Below, piece by piece: positions 1-8,226 of a stretch of 64,000 nt of DNA (position 1 is its first letter; each line of letters opens with the position of its first letter). Source of the stretch: Mangrovicoccus sp049603835 (lineage in GTDB: Bacteria > Pseudomonadota > Alphaproteobacteria > Rhodobacterales > Rhodobacteraceae); NCBI GenBank assembly GCA_049603835.1, contig JBMYSZ010000001.1:186001-250000 (forward strand), read 5' to 3'. Made by a program: the position numbers and the translations under genes. Under the pieces are notes generated by a model. The model worked only from the letters and a program-made list of their open reading frames with translations. It had not been told where the DNA came from and did no database searches.

Positions 1-4
1 TCAT
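1..4 (-). CDS. possible start of a gene running off the left edge
   Basis: The complement of bases 4-2 is ATG, and the minus strand just upstream carries a GGAG sequence six bases before it, which would be a good ribosome binding site. The gene would lie almost wholly left of the window, so nothing can be said about its product. In related genomes a Fur-family regulator or miaB often follows rimI, but that is only an expectation from memory. Confidence 0.3.
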
Positions 5-181
5 GCCTTACTCCATCTGTTGGCCCGCCCAATTCTTGGGCAGTGTCATCTAGGCTCTTTTATCTAGCGCCCAGGATTAGCCTGATAAGGCCCAAGGCTT
101 CCCAGGGGGTCAACCGGATTCTGTGCCGCGCACCATGGCAGAGACCTGCCTAAGTTTGCATCGCTTGAAAAGCTGGCAGCG

Positions 182-616
182 TTAGAGCCCATGCCGGGGG
201 GTAAATGCTTTGCGATAGATCAAAGCTGTGACCCGCGCGCCGGTTTGATCACGATAATAATCCGGGCGTTCGCCGATTTGCGCAAATCCCGCCGCTTCAT
301 AAAGCCGCCGGGCCGCAATATTGGTCTGGGCCACTTCTAGCATGGCTTCGGTTGCTTGAAACCGCGTGACGGCTTGGGTCTCAAACGCGGCCAAAGTGGC
401 GCGCCCCAGGCCTTGGCCCTGGGCGGAGGGATGAACGGCGATGGTCAAAAGCTCGGCCTCGCCGGCAATGGCCCGACCCAAAGCGAAGGCCTGGGGATGA
501 TCGGCCACGAGAAAGCTAAAGCGCTGTTCCAAAAGCTCGGCAAACTCTGCCGCTGCCCAAGGGCGGGGCATGGTAAAACAGGCTGCATGCAATGCGGCGA
601 GCTGATCGGGCGTCAC
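182..616 (-). CDS. rimI: ribosomal protein alanine N-acetyltransferase RimI
   Basis: This is a 144-residue GNAT acetyltransferase, expected to acetylate the N-terminal alanine of ribosomal protein S18. The acetyl-CoA loop is visible as QGQGLG at residues 66-71, preceded by the beta strand LLTIAVHP. The C-terminal GNAT motif N99-IAARRLYEAAGF follows. The length is normal for the family. The start is GTG and its GTGA overlaps the tsaB stop codon, so the two are translationally coupled. RimI next to TsaB is a common bacterial arrangement. Other GNAT substrates are possible, but the tsaB context favours RimI. Confidence 0.85.
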   Translation of the reverse strand: MTPDQLAALHAACFTMPRPWAAAEFAELLEQRFSFLVADHPQAFALGRAIAGEAELLTIAVHPSAQGQGLGRATLAAFETQAVTRFQATEAMLEVAQTNIAARRLYEAAGFAQIGERPDYYRDQTGARVTALIYRKAFTPRHGL

Positions 617-1266
617 GGCAGAAGGCTCGGCACCTGGTCTCGCATAGTCGCAGCATCGGGCGCGCGCAGATAAAGCGGCGCTGGACGACCAGGCGGTTCG
701 CTGATTTGCAGCACCGCAATTTGCGCAATGGCCGCGGCAACAGGCGCTACAGGGGCAATCGCTGGTCGGTGCAAAAGGGGCGCAAGCTCGACCGCTTTTG
801 AGCCGGTGAGCAGCACTTCAGACGGAAGATCCAAGGCAGTCAGATCCTCGGCAGTGGTCAGATAAGGCGCACGCGCCCGACCTTCGAGGAATAGCTGCGC
901 GTATACCGCGCCGCGCCGGGCATCTTGCAGCACCATAAGCGGGCGGGGCAGGTCAAATGCCGCGCTTTCGAGACTGCTGACCCCAATCGCGGGTTTTTGC
1001 AGGCTCAGCGCTAAACCCCGCGCGGTTGCGACTGCCAGGCGAACCCCGGTGAAATTGCCAGGGCCAATGCCGACGCCAATCGCATCAAGTGCATCCCAAT
1101 CGCAGCCCGCCTGATCCATGAGTTCTTGTAAAAGGGGAACTAGCCGCTCTGCCTGACCTTTGGCCATCTCTTCGCAGACGGAGCCGATGATTTCGCCGCC
1201 TCGAAGCAAGGCAGCCGCGCAATGGGGCGCGGCTGTATCGAAAGCAAGAAGTAAGGGTTTTCCCAC
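613..1266 (-). CDS. tsaB: tRNA threonylcarbamoyladenosine biosynthesis protein TsaB
   Basis: TsaB is the non-catalytic ASKHA-fold partner of TsaD in making t6A37 in ANN-decoding tRNAs. The 217-residue protein begins with the family N-terminus (LLLAFDTAAPHCAAALL) and carries the conserved IGVGIGPGNFTGVR segment at about residue 65. The ATG-less start is GTG at 1266. It lies 15 bases downstream of nfuA and overlaps rimI by four bases, forming an nfuA-tsaB-rimI unit. The length is near the usual 220-230. No catalytic residues are expected in TsaB. Confidence 0.9.
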   Translation of the reverse strand: MGKPLLLAFDTAAPHCAAALLRGGEIIGSVCEEMAKGQAERLVPLLQELMDQAGCDWDALDAIGVGIGPGNFTGVRLAVATARGLALSLQKPAIGVSSLESAAFDLPRPLMVLQDARRGAVYAQLFLEGRARAPYLTTAEDLTALDLPSEVLLTGSKAVELAPLLHRPAIAPVAPVAAAIAQIAVLQISEPPGRPAPLYLRAPDAATMRDQVPSLLP

Positions 1267-1281
1267 GAAATGACCCGCAGC

Positions 1282-1845
1282 TTAGACCGCGACGGGGCGG
1301 ACTTCGAGAACTTCGGGAATGTAATGGCGCAGCAGATTTTCGATGCCCATTTTCAGGGTCAGCGTCGAAGACGGGCAGCCCGCGCAAGCGCCTTGCATAT
1401 GCAAATAGACAACGCCGCGCTCAAACCCGTGGAAAGTGATGTCGCCGCCGTCTTGGGCCACGGCCGGACGCACGCGGGTATCGAGCAGCTCTTTGATCTG
1501 CACAACGATTTCGCCATCTTCACCGTCATGCTCTGCATGGCCCGCATTGACCGCGCCTTCGCCCTCAATCGCCGGAGCGCCGGATTGGAAATGCTCCATG
1601 ATCGAGCCCAGGATCGCCGGTTTCAGGTGATCCCATTCGGTGCCGTCTTCTTTGGTGACAGTGACAAAATCCGTGCCCATGAACACAGCAACAACGCCGG
1701 CAACTTCAAAAACCCGACTGGCAAGCGGGGAAATCGCCGCCGCTTCCTTGCTGGTGAAATCCGCCGTACCTGCCGAAAGGACAGTTTGGCCGGGCAGGAA
1801 TTTCAGCGTTGCTGGGTTCGGCGTGGTTTCAGTTTGAATAAACAT
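1282..1845 (-). CDS. nfuA: NfuA-type Fe-S cluster scaffold/carrier protein
   Basis: The protein has an N-terminal Nfu_N domain (MFIQTETTPNPATLKFLPG) and a C-terminal NifU domain whose CxxC (C154, C157 in GACAGCPSS) binds a 4Fe-4S cluster delivered to apo-proteins. I chose the ATG at 1845 because the family starts exactly with MFIQTE; an in-frame upstream ATG at 1893 would add 16 non-conserved residues. That gives 187 residues, typical of alphaproteobacterial Nfu. It appears to head the nfuA-tsaB-rimI unit. Confidence 0.9.
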   Translation of the reverse strand: MFIQTETTPNPATLKFLPGQTVLSAGTADFTSKEAAAISPLASRVFEVAGVVAVFMGTDFVTVTKEDGTEWDHLKPAILGSIMEHFQSGAPAIEGEGAVNAGHAEHDGEDGEIVVQIKELLDTRVRPAVAQDGGDITFHGFERGVVYLHMQGACAGCPSSTLTLKMGIENLLRHYIPEVLEVRPVAV

Positions 1846-1950
1846 GGGGCAGACCTCCGTGGTCATAGGGATATGCGCGGAGTGGGCGTTCAAGTCAAGG
1901 TTTAGAACGCTTCTAAATTGGCGGTTGGTCGAAAAACCTGCAGCAAAGAC

Positions 1951-2406
1951 TCAGCAAACAGCTTCGAGCTGCTCTTTCGACAGGTTACCCGGCACCACGG
2001 TCAAGGGGATTGGCAGATGGGCCGAGGATTTGATCATCTGCGAAACCAGCGGTCCGGGGCCGCTTTTCTCGGCTCCAGCGCCCAAAACAAGCACGCCAAT
2101 TTCCGGATCCTCAGAGATTTGCGCCAAAACCTCGCGATAGATTTCACCCTCGCGGATCACCAAATTTGGGTCCAGGGAATGGCGGTCGCGCATCCATTTG
2201 GCGAAGACCTCGTAATGGGCAACGATCCGTTCGCGCGTTTCTTCGCGCATCAAATCCCCCACGCCGATCCAATGATTGAACTCTTCGGGGGGAATCACAG
2301 CAAGGATTTCCACCCCGCCATGGGTTTTTTGCGCCCGCATCGCTGCAAACCGCATTGCGTTCAGGCATTCGCGGCTGTCATCCAGCACCACCAGGAATTT
2401 ACGCAT
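1951..2406 (-). CDS. universal stress protein (UspA family)
   Basis: This is a 151-residue single-domain Usp with the typical N-terminal strand MRKFLVVLDDSREC and a C-terminal strand-loop VLVLGAGAEKSGPGPLVS followed by VTVVPG-like residues (TVVPGNLS). The loop is a reduced form of the ATP-binding G-2x-G-9x-G(S/T) motif, so ATP binding is uncertain. Usp proteins are cytoplasmic and usually respond to starvation or oxidative stress. The gene stands alone between nfuA and a secreted-protein gene. The specific role cannot be read from sequence. Confidence 0.85.
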   Translation of the reverse strand: MRKFLVVLDDSRECLNAMRFAAMRAQKTHGGVEILAVIPPEEFNHWIGVGDLMREETRERIVAHYEVFAKWMRDRHSLDPNLVIREGEIYREVLAQISEDPEIGVLVLGAGAEKSGPGPLVSQMIKSSAHLPIPLTVVPGNLSKEQLEAVC

Positions 2407-2489
2407 GGGCTCTCCGTGTCAGAGCTGTTTGGAGCTTGATCATGACTCGGCGGAGCAAAGCTGGCAAGGTTCGAATTATCCCCTGAGGG

Positions 2490-3140
2490 TTAGCTCGCCG
2501 CGCTGCGCATTCGGCGCATTGTAGTAAGCGTGGCAAGCGCACCGGCCAAAGATAATGCGCTGAGCGGGGCAGGTACGGCGGAAATTTGCGCCGAGAGATA
2601 GACCGGGCTCGCCGTGCTTTGTGCCGAATATGTGTGCTCAAGGTTTCTATTTTTGCTCGCAGCAATCCAGCCAGACACGTCCGTTCGACTAAACGGCGCA
2701 TAAACACTGGCCGCCTCAATCAGCACAGAGGTGCTGCCCTCAACGATATCGTCGAAATCGAGGGTCACATAGATTTCATAGCCTGAAAGCGGAGCAACGA
2801 GATCAGTGAAATGGGATTCTGATCCGCTTATGCCCGTGTAATTCGCATAAATGCTGTTTGTGTCATCTCCGATCAGCCCAACCGTTTCTGTGATCCATGT
2901 ATCAGGGATGGTTAAAGTTGGATTAGCAAAATGGAACGAAACTTGGAATTCGTAATCGACAATGTAAGTCTTGCCAAATGAAAACGTCGTTTCGATAAAT
3001 CCCGACATTTCCGTATAGCCGTGATCAGACCCTTTGGGATTTTCCAAATAGAGATCACTAAAGCTATAAACTGTTGCGCTGGCGGGCAGGGCAGCGAGTG
3101 AGGCAATCAAAGCGAACGCAGCACGAAAGTACATTGACAT
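2490..3140 (-). CDS. secreted protein with VPLPA-CTERM-like sorting tail
   Basis: The 216-residue protein has an N-terminal signal peptide (FRAAFALIASLAALPASA) and ends in a tripartite tail: VPAP at residues 189-192, a hydrophobic stretch, and a basic end (MRRMR). This matches the VPLPA-CTERM/PEP-CTERM class, in which a dedicated exosortase processes the protein at the cell envelope. The mature part is polar, rich in Thr, Ser and aromatic residues and predicted beta-rich, with no recognised domain. It lies between the Usp gene and ilvE and looks monocistronic. A similar protein lies at 42632-43324. No exosortase gene is present here. Confidence 0.75.
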   Translation of the reverse strand: MSMYFRAAFALIASLAALPASATVYSFSDLYLENPKGSDHGYTEMSGFIETTFSFGKTYIVDYEFQVSFHFANPTLTIPDTWITETVGLIGDDTNSIYANYTGISGSESHFTDLVAPLSGYEIYVTLDFDDIVEGSTSVLIEAASVYAPFSRTDVSGWIAASKNRNLEHTYSAQSTASPVYLSAQISAVPAPLSALSLAGALATLTTMRRMRSAAS

Positions 3141-3209
3141 TTTCCCAATTAATACACTGATGAGAATATCAATGCACCGTGATGCTTGTTTGCGTCAAGA
3201 AATTTACAA

Positions 3210-4073
3210 TTACCCTTTCTCGCTATGCGCCCAGTCCCAATAAAGTTCGCGGGCGCGGCGGGTCACGGGGCCGATTTGGTAATGAGTGCCGTCAAATTCG
3301 CTGACCGGGGTCACTTTGTTCAGATTGCCGGTCATGAACACCTCATCCGCATCGCGGAAATCATCAAAGCTCAGCACGGTTTCATGCACCGTCACCCCAT
3401 CGGCGCGCAAATTTTTCATATGCCGCGCACGGGTGATGCCCGCTAGGAAAGTCCCATTGGCGATCGGGGTGAAGACCTCGCCATCTTTGACCATAAAGAT
3501 ATTCGACACGCCGGTTTCCGCCACATTGCCCATAGCATCGGCCACAAGCGCGTTGTCATAGCCATTGGCCCGCGCGCCTGCCATGATCCGGGCATTATTG
3601 GGATAGAGACAGCCCGCCTTTGCATTGCAGATATTTGTTTCCATCACCGGGCGGCGGAAGGGCGTTGTCGTCAAACGCTGCGGCGCATCCGGCGCGGCCA
3701 TGGGGACGACTTCCAAACAGATGCAGAACTCCGCCTCATCCGTGTTCAAAATCGCCGAAGCGAGGGTATTCAGCCCCCAATACATGGGGCGGATATAGAC
3801 GGCGGCGTCTTTGGGATATAGGCGCAGCCCTTCCCAGCAGGCGTCAAAGATTTCCTGAGTGCTATGGGTCGGTTTCAGCATCAAAGCCTCGGCCGAACGA
3901 TTGATCCGCTCGCAATGAGCCCAAAGATCCGGCGCCACCCCATCCACATAGCGCGCGCCGTCAAACACGGTGGAGGCCAGCCAAGCACCATGATCCGCCG
4001 CCCGCATAACCGCAATATTGCCATCATGCCATGTGCCTTGGAAATACGTCTTGATATCGGTGCCAGCTGCCAT
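3210..4073 (-). CDS. ilvE: branched-chain amino acid aminotransferase
   Basis: This 287-residue fold-type IV PLP enzyme should catalyse the last step of Leu, Ile and Val synthesis and the first step of their breakdown. The probable PLP lysine is K152 in NAKAG, and the phosphate-binding region GNVAETGVSNIFMV and the C-terminal TGNLNKVTPV follow. The length and sequence fit the alphaproteobacterial IlvE group. D-amino acid transaminase is a related alternative but the N-terminal half fits IlvE better. The gene is monocistronic; its 3' end abuts the promoter region of the secreted-protein gene. Confidence 0.88.
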   Translation of the reverse strand: MAAGTDIKTYFQGTWHDGNIAVMRAADHGAWLASTVFDGARYVDGVAPDLWAHCERINRSAEALMLKPTHSTQEIFDACWEGLRLYPKDAAVYIRPMYWGLNTLASAILNTDEAEFCICLEVVPMAAPDAPQRLTTTPFRRPVMETNICNAKAGCLYPNNARIMAGARANGYDNALVADAMGNVAETGVSNIFMVKDGEVFTPIANGTFLAGITRARHMKNLRADGVTVHETVLSFDDFRDADEVFMTGNLNKVTPVSEFDGTHYQIGPVTRRARELYWDWAHSEKG

Positions 4074-4183
4074 TTTCCCGGTCTCCTTTGTTCAAGGAAC
4101 CCATATGCTCTTTGGCGCGAGGTGCAAGAGGCGCTTAGTCGCCTTGAGCCGCCCGTAACCTTGATGCCCGCCTCAAGACGCCA

Positions 4184-4678
4184 TTATGCCCCCTTCACGG
4201 CCAAGAGAGCCCCAAGATCGAGCCGCTCTGTCACCATGCTGAGCCGCCCATCCGCGTCGCGCGGCCAGTCTTTCGGATCGCGGTCGCAGTAAAGCTCGAT
4301 ACCATTGCCGTCGGGATCGCGGAAATACACGGCCTCTGAGACGCCATGATCTGAGGCGGCATCCAGTGCCACCCCCGCCGCCAAAACCTGCCGCGTGGCA
4401 CAAGCCAAATCGGCGCGGCTGGGATAAAGCAGGGCCAGATGGAATAATCCCGTATGATGCCCAGCTGGCGGGGTGCCGCCGCGAGAGCTCCAGGTATTCA
4501 GGCCGATATGGTGGTGGTAGCCATCCGCGCTTAGAAATGCGGCTTGATCGCCGAAAAGCTGCTGAACCTCAAAGCCTAACACATCGCGGTAAAAGGCAAT
4601 CGAGCGCTCTAGATTGGCCACTTTCAAATGCACATGGCCAATGCGGGTGCCGGTGGGGGCGGTGTAATTCTGCGCCAT
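4184..4678 (-). CDS. VOC-family (glyoxalase/extradiol dioxygenase-like) protein
   Basis: The protein is 164 residues with one well-defined VOC module: RIGHVHLKVANLERSIAFYRDV supplies the first metal histidine (H at about residue 15), HHIGLNTW another, and EAVYFRDPDGNGIELY the terminal Glu. This is like CatE-type proteins, but a substrate cannot be assigned. I chose ATG 4678 because AAGGAG lies a few bases upstream; a longer frame reaching 4807 would overlap trpS and has no conserved residues. It lies just beyond the trpS stop on the same strand and could be co-transcribed. Confidence 0.8.
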   Translation of the reverse strand: MAQNYTAPTGTRIGHVHLKVANLERSIAFYRDVLGFEVQQLFGDQAAFLSADGYHHHIGLNTWSSRGGTPPAGHHTGLFHLALLYPSRADLACATRQVLAAGVALDAASDHGVSEAVYFRDPDGNGIELYCDRDPKDWPRDADGRLSMVTERLDLGALLAVKGA

Positions 4679-4773
4679 CGCAAACTCCTTCTCCCCCTTG
4701 AAATGGGGGAAGAAGGGGCGTGTGACGATGGGGTAATCCCGAACGGGATCTGTGCATAGATGCGCAGCTGGGA

Positions 4774-5826
4774 TTAGCTGCGGATCATTCCCACAATATC
4801 GTAACATTGCGCCAGGATCGGCGCGGCGATGTCACGGGCGCGGCTGGCGCCTTTGGCCAAGATCGCGTCGATTTCAGCCGTGTCTTGCATCAGCCGGGCC
4901 ATTTCACCGGAAATTGGCGCCAGTTTCTCAACCGCGACGTCCACAAGCTTTGGCTTGAACTCGGAAAACTGCTGCCCGCCCACTTCTGCAAGCACCTGAT
5001 CCACCGTGAGCCCGGACAAAGCCGCATAGATATTGACCAGGTTTTGCGCCTCGGGCCGGCCCTCAAGCCCTGCCGCCTCAGAGGGCAAACCATCAGGATC
5101 GGTCTTTGCCTTACGGAACTTTTTCGCAATCGCTTCGGCGTCATCGGTCATATTGATCCGACTCATATCCGAAGGATCCGATTTCGACATCTTTTTCGAT
5201 CCGTCGCGCAGGCTCATGATCCGTGTCGCAACGCCTTCAATCACCGGCTCAGAAACCGGGAAAAAGCGGGTGCCGAAATCATTATTGAACTTGGTGGCGA
5301 TATCGCGGGTCAGTTCTAGATGCTGCTTTTGATCATCGCCCACAGGCACATGAGTGGCGTGATAGGCCAGAATATCAGCCGCCATGAGATTGGGATAAGC
5401 GAAAAGCCCGACCGAGGCGTTTTCCTTATTCTTGCCCGCTTTATCCTTGAACTGGGTCATGCGGTTGAGCCAGCCCATCCGCGCCACGCAATTAAAGATC
5501 CAGCCTAGCTGCGCATGCTCAGGCACCTGGCTTTGATTGAACAGCGCCGATTTCTCGGGATCGATCCCAGCGGCAAGATAGCCCGCCGCCAATTCGCGGG
5601 TGGCATGGCGCAGCTTTTCCGGGTCTTGCCAGACAGTGATCGCATGCAGATCCACAATGCAATAAAGCGTCTCGAAATCGGGGCCTTGCATATCCACAAA
5701 GCGCCGGATCGCGCCCAGATAATTGCCAAGGGTCAGCCCGCCCGAGGGTTGGATGCCGGAAAACACCCGTGGGGTGAAACCTTCGATGCCGGAAAGATCC
5801 GGCGTGCTGTCTGCGGACGCGTCCAT
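4774..5826 (-). CDS. trpS: tryptophanyl-tRNA synthetase
   Basis: This class I synthetase charges tRNA-Trp. The HIGH-type signature is in the N-terminal GIQPSGGLTLGNYLGA segment and the KMSKS loop is exact (KKMSKSDPSD, about residue 214). The 350 residues match the bacterial enzyme. The ATG at 5826 has AGGAGA upstream on the minus strand. The gene is divergent from the rhomboid-like gene at 5905, leaving a 78-base shared promoter region. Confidence 0.97.
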   Translation of the reverse strand: MDASADSTPDLSGIEGFTPRVFSGIQPSGGLTLGNYLGAIRRFVDMQGPDFETLYCIVDLHAITVWQDPEKLRHATRELAAGYLAAGIDPEKSALFNQSQVPEHAQLGWIFNCVARMGWLNRMTQFKDKAGKNKENASVGLFAYPNLMAADILAYHATHVPVGDDQKQHLELTRDIATKFNNDFGTRFFPVSEPVIEGVATRIMSLRDGSKKMSKSDPSDMSRINMTDDAEAIAKKFRKAKTDPDGLPSEAAGLEGRPEAQNLVNIYAALSGLTVDQVLAEVGGQQFSEFKPKLVDVAVEKLAPISGEMARLMQDTAEIDAILAKGASRARDIAAPILAQCYDIVGMIRS

Positions 5827-5904
5827 CTGCGTCTCCTGCGATTGCTGGAAATTTAATGCCGGGTCGCTTAACGCTCTGGCTGAGTTAGGTCAACTGGAGT
5901 TCCC

Positions 5905-6600
5905 ATGAACCAAAATCCGCGTCCCCCCGCCGCTATTAACCCGCTGCCCCCTGTTGTGATCGCCCTGGCGGTGGTGATTTTCGGTATCGAGATGCTGTTT
6001 ACCTTGGGCTCCTCGGGCAGTTTCATGGGCGATGGCGGGCTAGGCTGGCGGCAATATGCGCTTGAAAATTATGCCTTTTACGCCATGGCCGTGGATTGGA
6101 TGCTGGAAAATTCCCGCTTTCCGCCGGATCTGCTAATCCGCTTTGTGACCTATCCGTTGCTGCATTTATCGCTGATGCATGCGGTCTTTGTCTGCGTTTT
6201 TATCCTCGCTATGGGAAAAATGGTGGGCGAAGCTTTCGGCAATATTTCTGTTTTGATCGTGTTTTGGGGCGCATCAATCGGTGGGGCACTGGTCTATGGG
6301 CTGGTCAGTAGCGAGTCCTTCCCGCTAGTTGGCGGCTTTCCCGGCGTCTATGGGCTGATCGGCGGCTTTACCTTTATCATGTGGGTGCGCCAGCGGGCTT
6401 TGGGGCAAAGCCAGATGCAAGCTTTTCGGTTGATCGGGATTTTGCTGCTGGTGCAACTGCTCTTTGGGGTGGTCTTGGGCGGGCGCAATGACTGGATCGC
6501 CGATGTGGCAGGCTTTGTGACCGGCTTTGGCCTGTCCTTTATGCTGGTGCCGGGCGGGTGGGCGCAGTTGCGTGAACAGCTCCGCCGCATGCGCCGCTGA
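5905..6600 (+). CDS. rhomboid-fold membrane protein lacking catalytic residues
   Basis: The 231-residue protein has about six hydrophobic segments and the rhomboid core: TYPLLHLSLMHAVF (H87, H92), a GxxxG-rich middle helix and a last helix ending AGFVTGF. The protease signature GxSG reads G-F-P-G here, with P146 in place of the serine. The catalytic histidine position in the AHxxGF-type motif is D200 (ADVAGF). It should therefore be a pseudoprotease of the iRhom/derlin kind, though automated annotation would probably call it a rhomboid protease. It is divergent from trpS and convergent with murJ. Its partner proteins are unknown. Confidence 0.75.
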   Translation: MNQNPRPPAAINPLPPVVIALAVVIFGIEMLFTLGSSGSFMGDGGLGWRQYALENYAFYAMAVDWMLENSRFPPDLLIRFVTYPLLHLSLMHAVFVCVFILAMGKMVGEAFGNISVLIVFWGASIGGALVYGLVSSESFPLVGGFPGVYGLIGGFTFIMWVRQRALGQSQMQAFRLIGILLLVQLLFGVVLGGRNDWIADVAGFVTGFGLSFMLVPGGWAQLREQLRRMRR

Positions 6601-6618
6601 CGCGGTTCTAGAACAGCG

Positions 6619-8226
6619 CTAGGATTTCGGGGCAGGGCGGCGGCGCAGAGTAGCCTTTAGCTCTGCTAGGCTGAGGGCGCCGGTCAATTGGGCCGCGATA
6701 GCATAGCTCGCACCGCCAAGCCCGATTAGCCCGGCCAAAGCTAGATAGCGCCAATAAGCCATCTCTAGCCAAGGGGTTAGCAGATATGCAGCCCCCCAAA
6801 GGACGGCCCCCATGATCAGCGCGGCCAGGATCTGGCGCGGGATGCGTTGCCGGAAACGGGCGTCGAATTGCGCCATTTCGCCCATATCCGCACGGCCCCG
6901 TGCCAGCAGCGCGACCATGCCCCAGGCGGACAGAGTGGTGGCCCATGCCGCTGCAACCCATCCAAAAAACGGTGCAAAACCAATGGCGATTACCGCATTC
7001 AGCCCCATACAGATCAGCGCATAATGGAAAGGCGTGCGGGTATTTTCGCGCGCGAAATAGAGCGGTTGCAGCACTTTTTGCAGCACGAAAGCTGGCAGGC
7101 CGAGCCCGTAAATGGCAACGGCCAAAGCAGTGGCTTGGCTATCCGCGCTGGTAAAGGCGCCGCGTTCGAACAGGACAGATACCAGCGGCCAGGGGATCAC
7201 AGCCAAAGCCATGGCAGCCGGAATGGTCAGCGCGAGGGAAATTTCACCGGCCCGGCTCAGCGCCGCTTGGCTGCCTGCGGCATCTCCGGCGCTCAGACGC
7301 CGCGATAGATCCGGCAGCAAAACCACACCAATGGCGATCCCGACCACACCCAGGGGCAGCTGATAAAGCCGGTCGGCAAAACTAAGCCAAACCACCGCGC
7401 CATCGAAGAAACTGGCCACTTGCCGACCCACCAGCAAATTCACCTGGATCACGCCCCCCGCCAATGCCGCAGGGGCAGCCACGGCCAGCAGTCGGCGCAT
7501 ATCTGGTGACCAGCGGGGGCGTGTGAGGCGGAAGTCAAAACCCGCGCGCCGCGCCGCGACCCAAAGCAGCGCAAATTGCGCGATCCCGGCCAGCACCACA
7601 CCAACAACCAAAAGCTGACCATGATGCAGCCCGTCGGGACCTGTCGCAGAGAGCGCGGCAATCCAGCCGAGATTGAACAAAACGCCGCTTTCCGCCGTGA
7701 GAAGCAGCGTCACAAGGATGATATTGAGCAATACCGGTGCGGCCGCCGCCGCCGCGAATTGGCCGAGAGAGTTCAAAACCCCAGACAACAGCGCCGCCAG
7801 CGAGATAAAGAGAATATAAACAAAGGCCACCCGGCCAAAATCCACTGCGAGGCCAAAGCGTAGATCGCCTGCAAAGCCGCTGGCCATCGCCAAGACCAAA
7901 AGCGGCATGGCAAATATCGCCAGCACGGAAAAGACGATCAGCACCCAGGCGAGCCCGGAAAAAGCCTGCTGCGCAAAGCCTTGCGGGTCATCGCCTTGCT
8001 CGATGCGTTTGGAAAACATCGGCACAAAGGCCATGTTGAACGCGCCTTCGGCAAAGAAACGGCGGAACATATTGGGTAGGGAAAAGGCGATCAAGAATGC
8101 CTCTGCCACCGGTCCGGCGCCAAGCATGACGGCGATCAGGATATCGCGGAGAAAGCCCAAGACCCGGCTCGCCATGGTCCAGGCGCCGACGGTAAAAAAG
8201 CCGGCGATCAGTCTTATCGGTTTCAC
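6619..8226 (-). CDS. murJ: lipid II flippase MurJ
   Basis: MurJ (MviN) flips lipid II across the inner membrane for peptidoglycan synthesis. The 535 residues form about 14 membrane segments and include the family N-terminus (SRVLGFLRDILIAVMLGAG) and the ARRFFAEGAFN-type segment (MFRRFFAEGAFNMAFVPMFS). The ATG overlaps the glnD stop by four bases (ATGA), so it is translationally coupled to glnD. A glnD-murJ-trpS neighbourhood is common in Rhodobacteraceae. Confidence 0.95.
   Translation of the reverse strand: MKPIRLIAGFFTVGAWTMASRVLGFLRDILIAVMLGAGPVAEAFLIAFSLPNMFRRFFAEGAFNMAFVPMFSKRIEQGDDPQGFAQQAFSGLAWVLIVFSVLAIFAMPLLVLAMASGFAGDLRFGLAVDFGRVAFVYILFISLAALLSGVLNSLGQFAAAAAAPVLLNIILVTLLLTAESGVLFNLGWIAALSATGPDGLHHGQLLVVGVVLAGIAQFALLWVAARRAGFDFRLTRPRWSPDMRRLLAVAAPAALAGGVIQVNLLVGRQVASFFDGAVVWLSFADRLYQLPLGVVGIAIGVVLLPDLSRRLSAGDAAGSQAALSRAGEISLALTIPAAMALAVIPWPLVSVLFERGAFTSADSQATALAVAIYGLGLPAFVLQKVLQPLYFARENTRTPFHYALICMGLNAVIAIGFAPFFGWVAAAWATTLSAWGMVALLARGRADMGEMAQFDARFRQRIPRQILAALIMGAVLWGAAYLLTPWLEMAYWRYLALAGLIGLGGASYAIAAQLTGALSLAELKATLRRRPAPKS

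Noticed and set aside
2467..2480. Short GGTTCGAAT run resembling a tRNA T-arm
   Set aside because: No acceptor stem or anticodon arm can be drawn around it; it lies 3' of the secreted-protein gene.
5320..5508. Plus-strand frame inside trpS
   Set aside because: Shadow of a strongly conserved gene, as are the other frames opposite dnaE, gltB, hisS and xdhB.
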